This document shows, one piece after another, positions 7,449 through 15,597 of a stretch of DNA of 64,000 nucleotides. Position numbers and translations under genes: made by a program. Within the stretch, counting starts at the first letter, position 1. Every line of letters begins with the position of its first letter. The notes beneath the pieces are model-generated. The model did no database searches, was not told where the DNA came from, and worked only from the letters and a program-made list of their open reading frames with translations. Origin of the DNA: Pontiella desulfatans. Lineage in GTDB: Bacteria; Verrucomicrobiota; Kiritimatiellia; Kiritimatiellales; Pontiellaceae. The stretch lies in assembly GCF_900890425.1 (NCBI RefSeq), contig NZ_CAAHFG010000003.1, positions 248,001 to 312,000 of the forward strand, written 5' to 3'.

Positions 7449-8879
7449 AACCCCGTTTTTGTTAAGGTTTCTGATGTCCGATTCATTTAGTCAATTCCGA
7501 TTTTTTGTTGAAGGTTAACCATGGTTCCGCGCTTTGTGCATATGGCTGTCCCACAGCTCTTAGACAAACCCCGGCAGATACGCCTGTTCCGGCGCACCCC
7601 GTATGCGGCCGGGCGGTTTGGCTGTCCCATAGGAATCCAGCAAGGCGGGCAGGTTCCACCGGCGCCAAAGCACCGCGCGCACAACAGTGAACTGCCGCTT
7701 GAAGCTGTGCTCCCATCCGTGCATGAACGCGAGGCAGCGCATCAGCAGGTGGACCAGCAGCCCCATCCAGATCTGCCAGCGCACGGCGTTGGCGCTGTAG
7801 CCCAGGAAGTCGGAGAGTTGGAGCGTCTGCTTGATCTCCTTGAAGAACACCTCGATGTCCCAGCGGCAACGGTAGAGTTCGGCGACCGTCCACGCGCTCC
7901 ACTCCAGGTGATTGGTGATGAAGGCGATTTCGACATCCTTGCCGTTAATCTCGACCAGCGCCACGACCCGGCGCAACTCGCACGGATAGGCTTTCTTCGA
8001 TGCTTCGACCACCATCTCGATGACCTCGTCGCGCAGGATGCGCTTGTGCCCGGTGGTTTCGAGGGTGCGCACCACCTTGTACTGCATGTTGTCCTTCGCC
8101 CGGCCAACCCACCAGACACCGCGCACCGTCAGCTCGAAAAGATGCTTGAACTTGTTGTAGGCCTTGTCGAACACGGCGATTTCACCGGGTTTGAGCTCGG
8201 CGCACAGGCTTTGGGTCATCGTGCTGTCATGGTGCTTCGCCGTGTCGATGATGGCGCACCGGGGCAGGAAGCTTTGCAGGTCGAGGCGCAGGTGGCACTT
8301 GGCCGCAGCCTTGCGGCGGCGATGCTTCGCCCAGTCCATGCAGTTGGCGACGAGCTGGATCGTGGTCGAGTCCAGCGCATGGATCGTCTTGCTGAAGCGC
8401 CGGAGGTATCCGCGCCGAACCTTGCCCTTCGCGAAGCCCGGGACTGTATCCATCAGATGCTTCATCATGCACCAGTAGAGCTCTTCGGCCATGTCCGCGT
8501 TGCGGATCTTGTTCGCGTGGCTCAGGTTGTTACGCGACGGAGGAACCGCGCCGCGGATGGTAGAGAGCGCCGCCGCGTTCATCTGGAGCGCGTCGCACAC
8601 ATCGTTGAGTCCGAGTGCATGGGAGAAGTGGGCGTACAGCAAAGAAACCACATGGCTCCACGGCGTGTACGTCCGGCTTTGAATGTCCACGCCATGCTTC
8701 TGCGCAAGGCTCGACACCATGTGTCCGGGAATCAGATTGCACAATTGTTTCAAGGTTGTATACCTATGTCCGGCTGGCTTGTGTTTATGTTGTTTTTTCA
8801 TACCCTCCGAGTGGAGGATTTCAACGGCACATGCCAGCCTTTTTTTTCAATATCTATGGGATGACAATGAACCGAGACT
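7449..8879. mobile_element. IS4-type insertion between RAYT gene and right REP arm (ends not resolved)
   Basis: The RAYT gene ends at 7448 and the right 29-bp arm begins at 8880. The intervening DNA holds the minus-strand IS4-family gene plus about 110 bp on its left and 80 bp on its right. The simplest reading is that an IS landed inside a RAYT transposon. The limits given are outer bounds only. Confidence 0.55.
7560..8801 (-). CDS. IS4-family DDE transposase (DUF4372-type N-terminus)
   Basis: This 413-residue transposase has the RNase-H-like DDE core: Asp in HALDSTTIQLVA, Asp in IAVFDKAYNKF, and Glu in the YREK-type motif CRWDIEVFFKEIKQTL. The N-terminal HTH-like segment and the SHANKIRNADMAEELYW region match IS4 members with a DUF4372 domain. 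The reading frame is complete, so the element may be active. I could not fix terminal inverted repeats or a target duplication; the insertion lies somewhere in 7449-8879, probably within the 3' part of a RAYT element. Confidence 0.9.
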   Translation of the reverse strand: MKKQHKHKPAGHRYTTLKQLCNLIPGHMVSSLAQKHGVDIQSRTYTPWSHVVSLLYAHFSHALGLNDVCDALQMNAAALSTIRGAVPPSRNNLSHANKIRNADMAEELYWCMMKHLMDTVPGFAKGKVRRGYLRRFSKTIHALDSTTIQLVANCMDWAKHRRRKAAAKCHLRLDLQSFLPRCAIIDTAKHHDSTMTQSLCAELKPGEIAVFDKAYNKFKHLFELTVRGVWWVGRAKDNMQYKVVRTLETTGHKRILRDEVIEMVVEASKKAYPCELRRVVALVEINGKDVEIAFITNHLEWSAWTVAELYRCRWDIEVFFKEIKQTLQLSDFLGYSANAVRWQIWMGLLVHLLMRCLAFMHGWEHSFKRQFTVVRAVLWRRWNLPALLDSYGTAKPPGRIRGAPEQAYLPGFV

Positions 8880-8908
8880 AATCTTTATATTTTGCGTTTG
8901 ACCCCTTT
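8880..8908. repeat. 29-bp REP-like inverted repeat, right arm
   Basis: This is the exact reverse complement of 6439-6467. It abuts the stop codon of the decayed URO-D gene to its right (TGA at 8908-8910 on the minus strand). Confidence 0.85.
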
Positions 8909-9498
8909 CACCTCTTGCCGAATTCGCGGACGGCTTCCTGATAGGCTAGGATGTTCTCGGGCGGGGTCTTGCCGGTCATGGTGTCGGTGGAGAAAAAGTA
9001 GCCGGGTTCCTTGATTGCGAGTTTTACGGTTTCGCGCACCATGTCGCGGATCTCTTCCTTTGAGCCAAAGTTGATGATTTTCGGATTCTTCATGCAGGCG
9101 AAGATGGTTTTTCCCCTCCAGACATCGAGTACGGTTTCGAGGAACTGCTGAAGGATTTCCTCGAACCGCCCTGGATCGTCCATGGCCGCCATCATGAAGT
9201 TTTCCCAGCCGAAGAGTTCGACCGGCCACATGAACAGGGTGTGGTTGTACCAGCCCATCACCATCGTCGAATCGCCGAGCAGGGTCTGCTTTTGTGCATA
9301 GTGGTTCTTGAAGAACGCCGAGCGTTCCTCCTTGTTTTGGTAAAAGTAATCCTTTGGCTGGAATTCCAGCACCTCTTCGGCCTGGACGTCGTAGTCGAAA
9401 AGCTGCTCCGCCAAGGCGGGGCAGCCGGGGACATCCCACTGCGGAATGCGGTCGGTCATTTCGCCGTTGAACGCGGCTTTGGCTTTTTCCCTGCTCAT
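8908..9498 (-). pseudogene. URO-D-family gene with a large internal in-frame deletion
   Basis: The frame is open for 196 residues, against 340-380 usual for the family. The N-terminal third is present (REKAKAAFNGEMTDRIPQWD; NHTLFMWPVELFGWENFM) and so is the C-terminal quarter (GSKEEIRDMVRETVKLAI; GYFFSTDTMTGKTPPENI). The central barrel, including the His/Cys strand seen in the intact paralogue, is missing between about residues 127 and 135 (FLETVLDVW to RGKTIFACM). A good GGAG precedes the ATG. Without the centre of the barrel the product cannot form the fold. It lies immediately beside the right REP arm. Confidence 0.75.
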
Positions 9499-9525
9499 AT
9501 CAAACTCCTTCGTTTCTGTTTCAAA

Positions 9526-9590
9526 AAAGGGGTCAAACGCAAAATATTAAGATACTACATCGATATTTAGATTTTGCGTTTGACCCCTTT
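9526..9590. repeat. REP-like palindrome: two 20-bp arms, 25-bp loop
   Basis: Arms 9526-9545 (AAAGGGGTCAAACGCAAAAT) and 9571-9590 are perfect complements and share sequence with the arms at 6439 and 8880. It sits in the gap between the two decayed URO-D genes, as expected for a RAYT-mobilised REP unit. Confidence 0.85.
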
Positions 9591-9592
9591 CG

Positions 9593-10452
9593 TTAGCGTT
9601 TGGCGAGTTCCTCGTGGGCCTCGTTGTGGTATAGGGCGTTTTCGACCGGGGTGTTGGCGGGGATGTGGTTGCCGATGGCCATGATGAAGCCGGGGTATTT
9701 TTTACCGATATCCATGCATCGCTGCACCTCGGCGCGGATTTCCTCCTTGGTTCCGCCTAGCAGGATGCGGGTGTCGGCATTGCCGACGAAGGCGTGGGGC
9801 TTGCCGTAGTTTTCGGCGATGTAGGCCATGTCGGTCGTCGGTTCCATGATTAAGCCATCGACGCCGACTTTGGCGATGTCGTCGTGGATCATCACGCATG
9901 GCGCATCGGAGTCGGTCAGCGCATCGAAATATTGCTGGATCCAGGAGGCATAGCGATGGGGCATTTCGCCGAAGGCCTCGGCCATGGCCATAAGCATCAT
10001 GTCCCGGCCAAGATTTCAATCAGGCCGGACATGAGCGAAACATAGATTCCAGTCATGTTGACCGTGTCGGGATAGCGCTGGCGGAGCGTGGCATAGTGAT
10101 CGTTGTATTCCTCCACCAGCGTGGCGTGGTTGCGCTCGCCATAGACCGCCCACGGATCAAGCGCGAGAACGTCGTCGGGATCCTCGAACGGGCATTCCAC
10201 CTCGTCGCACCGGTCGCTCCCTTCAGAGGCATATTCCGCATGCCCCATCTTGGTGCGGCATTCCTCCAGGACCTGGCTATGGGTGAGGATCGACCAAAAC
10301 ATGCCATAGTCCCACTCCTTGACGAACCGGTTCCCGGCGGTTTCGCGTTCCGTCTGCGAGGACTCCGCGGTGATGCGGGATCCGGTCACTGCATTGAGCA
10401 ATTCCCAGAGGAACTGCGGTGAATACTCCGTCCGCGGCACTTTCGGGGGCAT
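9593..10452 (-). pseudogene. URO-D-family gene broken by a frameshift and an internal deletion
   Basis: Two overlapping frames (9997-10452 and 9593-10000) together resemble one URO-D paralogue. The first ends GIYVSLMSGLIEILAGT-stop; the second begins MMLMAMAEAFGEMPHRYASW. One missing base near 10005 would rejoin them. In the second part, VMIHDDI runs directly into AKVGVDGLIMEPTTDM. Roughly 50 residues normally separate two DDI-like words, so a deletion between short direct repeats is likely. In-frame residues ENGWAAINLE upstream of 10452 look native but have no start codon. The gene is divergent from an AraC regulator at 10649, mirroring the intact URO-D/PocR pair. Confidence 0.8.
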
Positions 10453-10504
10453 CTCAAGGTTGATTGCCGCCCATCCATTTTCATATCCGATTTCCCTTTG
10501 GTGG

Positions 10505-10580
10505 TTTAATTCGTAACGGGTAATCCGTAATTGATTGGGCTTTCGGATTGCATGACCAATTTACGCATTACGCATTATTG
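10505..10580. repeat. TTCGTAACGGGTAAT / GCATTACG word repeat
   Basis: TTCGTAACGGGTAATCCGTA and TTTACGCATTACGCATTA repeat the words seen at 5440-5557, with matching intervening ATGACCAATTTACG. It again lies between a URO-D gene and a divergent AraC-type gene. The 196-bp gap holds no other feature. Confidence 0.75.
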
Positions 10581-10648
10581 CCATGGACATTCCTAAGGCA
10601 ATATGCGAAAGGTGCATTGTTTCTTAAACTTGAACAAAACACAGATCG

Positions 10649-11500
10649 ATGGGTTGGAACAGGAATCTAAAAATCGACACCCTGCGTCTGGGGCTTTATG
10701 AAGCAGGGCATTGCCGGCTCTCCCGCGAGTGGAACTATCCACGGCTCGCGAGTCCCTTTTCCCGGATTTACCTGATCGAGGAAGGCGAGGCGGTGATCCG
10801 CCATTCGGGGCTGACGCATCATTTGAAAAAAGGCGACCTGCATTTGGTTCCGTGCCATGTGACGGCGGATTACCAATGCCCGGATTTCCAAACCCAGTAT
10901 TTCGTGGGCTTCACGACCAAGCTCGAGATTGGCGCCGACCTGTTTGCCCTGCGCCGATGCGATCCGACGCTCAAGGCGGATGGGACGCATTGGGAAATCT
11001 TCAAGCGGTTGGTCGGGTTGCTGGAGCCCTTGGCGGGGGGGTATGGGCGCCTTGCCCACGTGGAGATTCCCCTGGCCGTCAGTGTGGAAGTGCGCGGTTT
11101 GGTGCTCCAGCTGGCAGCGGCGTTTCTGCGGACGGCCCACGAGCCAACGGATGTTGAGCTGGAGCGGGAGGGGCGCTTTGCCCCGATCCTCCAGTTTGTG
11201 GATGAAAACCTCCAGCGCGACATCGCGCTCGAAACCCTGGCCGAGCTGGCCGGCCTGACTCCCACCTATTTTTCCGACCTCTTTGTCAAGACCATCGGCG
11301 TGCGCCCGGTGGAGTTCATTAACCGGCGGCGCATCGAACGAGCGCAGCTCCTGCTGGGTTCCACCCGGATGACCGTCCAGGAGGTTGCCGATGCGGTTGG
11401 CATCAATAGCTCGGCCTATTTTTCCCGCCTGTTCCACCGGGTGGCGGGGATCCCTCCGCGGCGATACCGCCAGTTGTTGCTTGGCGAGGAATCGCCATAA
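10649..11500 (+). CDS. AraC-family transcriptional regulator with cupin-like N-terminus
   Basis: The 283-residue protein has an N-terminal beta-rich sensing domain (FSRIYLIEEGEAVIRHSG; HHLKKGDLHLVPCHVTADY), as in AraC/cupin regulators that bind sugars or small metabolites. The C-terminus carries two HTH motifs (LETLAELAGLTPTYFSDLF and VQEVADAVGINSSAYFSRLF). The C-terminal end GIPPRRYRQLLLGEESP is intact. It is divergent from a decayed URO-D gene and may be an orphan of that unit. No strong Shine-Dalgarno is visible before the ATG. A bidirectional terminator follows 6 bp after the stop. Confidence 0.87.
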   Translation: MGWNRNLKIDTLRLGLYEAGHCRLSREWNYPRLASPFSRIYLIEEGEAVIRHSGLTHHLKKGDLHLVPCHVTADYQCPDFQTQYFVGFTTKLEIGADLFALRRCDPTLKADGTHWEIFKRLVGLLEPLAGGYGRLAHVEIPLAVSVEVRGLVLQLAAAFLRTAHEPTDVELEREGRFAPILQFVDENLQRDIALETLAELAGLTPTYFSDLFVKTIGVRPVEFINRRRIERAQLLLGSTRMTVQEVADAVGINSSAYFSRLFHRVAGIPPRRYRQLLLGEESP

Positions 11501-11506
11501 AAAAAA

Positions 11507-11534
11507 CACCCCGTAGTGAACGGGGTGTTTTGCA
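11507..11534. terminator. Bidirectional rho-independent terminator
   Basis: AAAACACCCCGTAGTGAACG and GGGTGTTTTG form a hairpin with an A-run on the left and a T-run on the right. It can serve the AraC gene on the plus strand and the parvulin gene on the minus strand, which converge here. Confidence 0.85.
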
Positions 11535-11554
11535 ACGAAGAGGGCTGCAACGGG

Positions 11555-12631
11555 CTACATTGCGATTTCTTCGATGGTGGCACTGTCGCGCAGGCTCTTG
11601 ATGAAGTCGGCAACGGCCTGTTGCTTTTTCTGCCCGCTCAGGAAGGCAACAATCTGTTCCTTGGCTTCGTCGTAGGAAACAACGCCTTCTTCGGTGCGCT
11701 CGGTTACCTTGATGATGTGGAAGCCGAACTGGGTTTCCACCACGTCGCCGACTTCGCCGATTTCCTGGGTGAAGGCGGCCACTTCAAACTCGGGAACCAT
11801 ACGGCCTTTGCCGAAGGTGCCGAGTGAGCCGCCCTGCTCCTTGCTCGGGCAGCCAGAGTGCTGGGTGGCCGCATCTTCGAAGGTGATGGTGCCGGCGATG
11901 ATGTTTGCACGGATGGCTTCGAGTTCGGTCTTCTTCTTTGCTTTTGCTTCGTCGGTTTCGCCTTCTTCGAAGTTCAGCAGAATGTGGCTTGCCGTAACGG
12001 CCTCCGGCTTCTGGAAGCGGTCGGGGTTGGCATCGTAGTATTCCTTGGCCTCCGCTTCGGTGGCTTCCGGGATGCCGGTCGTCTTGGTGTCGAGGAATTG
12101 GCGGGTGGCCAGGTCGTTCTTGATGTTTTCGGTTAGTTCCGCAAGCGTGGTTCCCTGTGCGGCCAGGGCACTGTCGAGCGTCTGCCCTTCGGGGATGCGG
12201 GTTTTGATCTGCTCGATGGTTTCGGTAACCTTGGCATCTTCAACCACAACGTCGGCCTTGGCAACCGCCGCGTCGATGAGCTTCTTGGTGATGAGGTCGT
12301 TCTTGATCTGTTCGTACATCTGACCCTGGATCTGCTGCATCTGCTGCGGGGGGACACGTCCGCCCAGCTGCTGCATGGCGATATTCATCATTTCCAGGAT
12401 TTCGCCGCGGGTGATGTCTTCGCCATTAACGCGTACAACGACTGCGCTTGGATCGGAGGTCAGCGGGTTGGCCTTAACCGGCTCCGCGAAGAGATCCTCG
12501 GTCGCCGCCAAGTCTACGGGTTCCGGGGCGGGGGCGGCGGTTGCTTCGTCTTCCTTGCAGCCGACCAGCATGATCATTACCGCAACGGGAAGCACCATGA
12601 GTGACTTCTTGTTCGAAAATTTGTGGAACAT
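11555..12631 (-). CDS. Parvulin-type peptidyl-prolyl isomerase lipoprotein (SurA/PrsA-like)
   Basis: The 358-residue protein has a lipoprotein signal peptide ending VMIMLVGC, so it is probably anchored to a membrane by lipidated Cys-25. An alpha-helical chaperone domain follows (about 60-215), containing a SurA-N-like stretch (VVVRVNGEDITRGEILEMMN). One parvulin domain lies at about 222-325 (TASHILLNFEEGE; GGSLGTFGKGRMVPEFEVAA; TQFGFHIIKV). Such proteins fold secreted or outer-membrane proteins. The TPA-rich linker after the lipobox (EDEATAAPAPEPVDLAATED) is low complexity. It converges on the AraC gene and shares its terminator. Confidence 0.88.
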   Translation of the reverse strand: MFHKFSNKKSLMVLPVAVMIMLVGCKEDEATAAPAPEPVDLAATEDLFAEPVKANPLTSDPSAVVVRVNGEDITRGEILEMMNIAMQQLGGRVPPQQMQQIQGQMYEQIKNDLITKKLIDAAVAKADVVVEDAKVTETIEQIKTRIPEGQTLDSALAAQGTTLAELTENIKNDLATRQFLDTKTTGIPEATEAEAKEYYDANPDRFQKPEAVTASHILLNFEEGETDEAKAKKKTELEAIRANIIAGTITFEDAATQHSGCPSKEQGGSLGTFGKGRMVPEFEVAAFTQEIGEVGDVVETQFGFHIIKVTERTEEGVVSYDEAKEQIVAFLSGQKKQQAVADFIKSLRDSATIEEIAM

Positions 12632-12761
12632 CGTTCTTGATCCTTTCTTCAGGTTTCAACTAATTACACCGCACCTGTGTGAATGCATATGAAGGGCAGA
12701 TAGTGTGCCCAACGGGGGCAAATGTCAACGCATTCAGACGGTTTTAAAGGACGTGTGTTCA

Positions 12762-13127
12762 ATGGTAAACCAGGAAATCCTAGATCGTTTCAAATGCTCC
12801 GGCTGCGGCGAATGCTGTCGATGGACCGGATCGGTGCTGCTGACCAAGGCCGACATTCCCAGAATGGCGTCCCTGTTGGGGACGTCCGAACAGGAGTTCA
12901 TCGATGCGCATACCCGTTTGGCACCCAACCGGAAGCAATTGGCCTTGCTGGACCAATCCGATGGAAGCTGTGCATTCCTGCAAGGGGATCGTTGCTCGAT
13001 CTACGAGGCCCGACCCGAACAGTGCCGAACCTTCCCCTTCGCCTGGAGCGTGCGCGAGGGATGCCCCGAGCTCGACAAACTCCTGGCCGAACAGAAAAAC
13101 ATTGAACAACACGCCGGGAACCCCTAG
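12762..13127 (+). CDS. YkgJ-family cysteine-cluster protein
   Basis: The 121-residue protein has the family Cys pattern: FKCSGCGECCRWTG near the N-terminus, DGSCAFLQGDRCSIYEARPE in the middle and QCRTFPFAW after it. The family is thought to bind an Fe-S cluster or zinc; its reaction is unknown. The start at 12762 (MVNQEILDRF) has AAAGGA upstream; the longer frame from 12705 adds residues unlike the family. It precedes fabZ by about 40 bp on the same strand. Confidence 0.8.
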   Translation: MVNQEILDRFKCSGCGECCRWTGSVLLTKADIPRMASLLGTSEQEFIDAHTRLAPNRKQLALLDQSDGSCAFLQGDRCSIYEARPEQCRTFPFAWSVREGCPELDKLLAEQKNIEQHAGNP

Positions 13128-13167
13128 CTTTTTCCAGCCTTTTTCACAAATACTAAGGAGTAGAGAC

Positions 13168-13602
13168 ATGTCTGTAATGAACGTAAATGAAATTATGAAG
13201 ATTCTTCCCCACCGCTATCCGTTCCTGATGGTCGACCGCATCGTCGAGATGGATATGGAGGCCTGCACGGTGGTGGGCATCAAGAATCTCACCATGAACG
13301 AGGAATTCTTCCAGGGCCATTTCCCCGGCAACCCGGTCATGCCCGGCGTATTGCAGATGGAAGCCATGGCCCAGGTGGCGGGCATCATGCTCAATTCCCG
13401 TGAAGGCAACGAAGGCAAGACCGCCTACTTCATGTCGATGAACAAGGTGAAGTTCCGCAAGATGGTGATTCCCGGCGACCAACTGCGCATCGAGATCGAG
13501 GTCATCCGCATGCGTTCGAAAATCGCTACGGTGCAGGGCAAGGCCTATGTGGATGGCGCCGTTGTCAGCGAAGCAGAGCTCACCTTCGGATACGTTGCAT
13601 AG
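13168..13602 (+). CDS. fabZ: FabZ, 3-hydroxyacyl-ACP dehydratase
   Basis: This 144-residue hotdog-fold enzyme dehydrates 3-hydroxyacyl-ACP in fatty-acid synthesis. The signatures are ILPHRYPFLMVDRI (catalytic His) and GHFPGNPVMPGVLQMEAMAQ (catalytic Glu). The ATG at 13168 has AAGGAG 8 nt upstream (13155-13160); the longer frame from 12904 runs through the preceding gene and is rejected. lpxA follows 4 bp after the stop, the classic fabZ-lpxA pairing that links fatty-acid and lipid A synthesis, both drawing on hydroxyacyl-ACP. Confidence 0.95.
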   Translation: MSVMNVNEIMKILPHRYPFLMVDRIVEMDMEACTVVGIKNLTMNEEFFQGHFPGNPVMPGVLQMEAMAQVAGIMLNSREGNEGKTAYFMSMNKVKFRKMVIPGDQLRIEIEVIRMRSKIATVQGKAYVDGAVVSEAELTFGYVA

Positions 13603-13606
13603 AACC

Positions 13607-14380
13607 ATGGCGAAAATCCACCCAACGGCCATTGTGGCAGAAGGCGCGCAACTTGCGGACGACGTGATCGTCGGCCCGTTCTGCACGGTAAGCGACCAGG
13701 CGGTGATTGGCTCGGGCACCGAGCTGGTCTCGCACGTGGTGATCGAAGGCAACACGACGCTCGGTTGCGGAAACCGCGTTTCCCCGTTCGCCGTGCTTGG
13801 CGGAAAGACGCAGGACCTTAAGTTCAAGGGCGGAACCCCGGGCGTTAGGATTGGCAACAACAACACCATCCGTGAATATGTCACCATCAACGCGGCAACC
13901 AACGATGGCGACTACACCACGGTCGGCAATGATTGCCATATTCTGGCCTATTCGCATATCGCCCATTGCTGCCACATTGGCAACAGCGTGGTCATTGTCA
14001 ACGCCTGCCAGATTGCCGGGCATGTGGTGATCGAGGATATGGCCACGATCGAGGGATCGGTCGGCATTGTCCAGTTCATCCGCGTTGGTTCCATGGCCTA
14101 TGTGGGGGCCATGTCGAAGATCACCAAGGACGTTCCGCCCTACATGATTGGCCATGGCGATCCGCTCGAAATCCGCAGCTTCAACCGCATCGGCATGGAG
14201 CGCCGCGGCGTGGACGAGGCCGGGCGCAAGGCCATCAAGGAAGCCTACCGCATCCTCTACCGCCAGGAAGGCCCCGTTGCCGACGCCCTCGACAAGATCG
14301 AGGCCGAGGTTGAACAGACGGCGGAGATCAAGCATCTGCTCGAATTCTGCCGCGCCTCCGAGAACGGAATCGCCCGCTAG
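13607..14380 (+). CDS. lpxA: LpxA, UDP-N-acetylglucosamine O-acyltransferase
   Basis: The 257-residue protein is a left-handed beta-helix made of hexapeptide repeats (IHPTAIVAEGAQLADDVIVG onward), with the C-terminal helical cap typical of LpxA. HILAYSHIAHCCHIGNSVVI carries the expected catalytic His region, and GNNNTIREYVTIN is the conserved loop. It performs the first step of lipid A synthesis, transferring 3-hydroxyacyl from ACP to UDP-GlcNAc. One position differs from many LpxA proteins: the AGHV(V/E)IED loop is followed by EGSVGIVQFIRVG. It is tightly linked to fabZ. It shows the cell makes a lipid A-bearing outer membrane. Confidence 0.94.
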   Translation: MAKIHPTAIVAEGAQLADDVIVGPFCTVSDQAVIGSGTELVSHVVIEGNTTLGCGNRVSPFAVLGGKTQDLKFKGGTPGVRIGNNNTIREYVTINAATNDGDYTTVGNDCHILAYSHIAHCCHIGNSVVIVNACQIAGHVVIEDMATIEGSVGIVQFIRVGSMAYVGAMSKITKDVPPYMIGHGDPLEIRSFNRIGMERRGVDEAGRKAIKEAYRILYRQEGPVADALDKIEAEVEQTAEIKHLLEFCRASENGIAR

Positions 14381-14397
14381 TACTCTGTGGGGAATTA

Positions 14398-14910
14398 ATG
14401 ACCGCTAGGACACCACGTCGCGAAGATTTGTTTTCTTTGTTTCTTGGCGTCTTTGCGGTCAAACACCCCGGAAGGGCAGAGCGCGGACTTGGAGCTTCCC
14501 GCAAAGGTTTCACCATTCTCGAGCTGCTGGCGGTGATGGCCATCATCGCCGTCCTGGCCGGCATCGGCGCAACGGGCATGCGCCTGGCGCGCCGCCAGGC
14601 CAAGGAGAGCCGCGCCAAGGCCGATATCGAAACCCTGCGCAACGCCCTCAACGAATACCGCGTGGAGTTTGGCTTCTATCCCGAGGCCGACGACACCTTC
14701 TCCAACATGGTGGCCGCACTCAGGGCCGAACAGCAAAAGGTGATGGCCGATGCCGTCGGCGAGTTGCCTTATGTGGACCCGTGGCAGCATCCCTACATGT
14801 ATTACCGCGATAGCGAGCCAACCAACCGCTTCCGTTACAGCATCTGGTCGATGGGGCAGGATACCAATTCCGCGGCCGACGACATCAATCCCGCCCAATC
14901 CGGCTATTGA
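14398..14910 (+). CDS. Type II secretion/pilin-like pseudopilin 1
   Basis: This is a 170-residue prepilin-like protein. The cleavage and hydrophobic motif KGFTILELLAVMAIIAVL starts near residue 36, with Glu at position +5 after the cleaved Gly. The remainder resembles GspG-type pseudopilins (ADIETLRNALNEYRVEFGFY; PYVDPWQHPYMYY). The leader is unusually long (about 36 residues). Part of it (LFSLFLGVFAVK) is encoded by TTTCTTGGCGTCTTTGCGGT, a word known from intergenic repeats, so the true start may be later or the repeat has been absorbed. The next gene encodes a second pseudopilin. Confidence 0.75.
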   Translation: MTARTPRREDLFSLFLGVFAVKHPGRAERGLGASRKGFTILELLAVMAIIAVLAGIGATGMRLARRQAKESRAKADIETLRNALNEYRVEFGFYPEADDTFSNMVAALRAEQQKVMADAVGELPYVDPWQHPYMYYRDSEPTNRFRYSIWSMGQDTNSAADDINPAQSGY

Positions 14911-14943
14911 CTTTCAACCCGCAGACCTGCGACTTTCGGGGCG

Positions 14944-15465
14944 ATGAAAAAGCATGCATTCACGTTGATCGAGTTGCTGGTGGTGATCGTTATCCTCGGC
15001 ATCCTCGTCACCCTCGGTTCAAAAGGGATCCGCAATGCCCGCCTGAGTGCCAAGAAGGCGCAGGCTATGGTGGAGATGAAGGCCATCGAAACCGCCATCA
15101 TGGCCTACCAAAGCAAATACGGAAAGCTTCCGGTTCCCGTTGAAAACCAAGGCGCGGATGAAGAGGATGTGGAGTTCGATGCCGTTTTCAGCACCGATAC
15201 CATCCTGGCGCTCGGCGGGGATACCACGATGAATCCTGCGGGGATCGTCTTCCTTGAACCCCAGGGTGTTTCCTCGAACGGGGTCTTCCAGGATCCGTGG
15301 GGCGAGCAATATCTCATCTTCATGGACACCAACTACGATGGAGAGCTTCCCGTGGGTTTCGGGGAGCTGGATCTGGTTGTCCGCCGTAAGCTGGCCATCC
15401 TTTCGGTCGGTCTATACAACTTGAAAAAAGAGCCAACCGAGAGCGATATTATCACGAGTTGGTGA
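14944..15465 (+). CDS. Type II secretion/pilin-like pseudopilin 2
   Basis: The 173-residue protein starts MKKHAFTLIELLVVIVILGI, a short leader and class III signal with the conserved Glu. A helix follows (KKAQAMVEMKAIETAIMAYQ) and then a GspG-like beta region containing QDPWGEQYLIFMDTNYDGEL, where Asp-rich residues may bind calcium. It lies 33 bp after pseudopilin 1, so the two probably form an operon. No ATPase or secretin is nearby, so the rest of the machine is encoded elsewhere. Confidence 0.8.
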   Translation: MKKHAFTLIELLVVIVILGILVTLGSKGIRNARLSAKKAQAMVEMKAIETAIMAYQSKYGKLPVPVENQGADEEDVEFDAVFSTDTILALGGDTTMNPAGIVFLEPQGVSSNGVFQDPWGEQYLIFMDTNYDGELPVGFGELDLVVRRKLAILSVGLYNLKKEPTESDIITSW

Positions 15466-15597
15466 GAGGGCATCGCCCTCCGGATTGCCCGCGGAGCCGG
15501 TTGTGATTTATTTTTCCATTCTTTGAACATAATCCGTTGCCGATACTCTAAGTTCCCGTATTTATTGTTTAACGAACATTAACCAGGAGTAGGAAAA

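Noticed and set aside
7449-8879. Terminal inverted repeats of the IS4-type element
   Set aside because: Only loose partial matches were found between the left and right flanks, with no target duplication, so no ends are claimed.
12904-13602. Longer start for fabZ
   Set aside because: The extension runs antiparallel in frame through the YkgJ gene; the ATG at 13168 has a proper ribosome site and gives the normal FabZ length.
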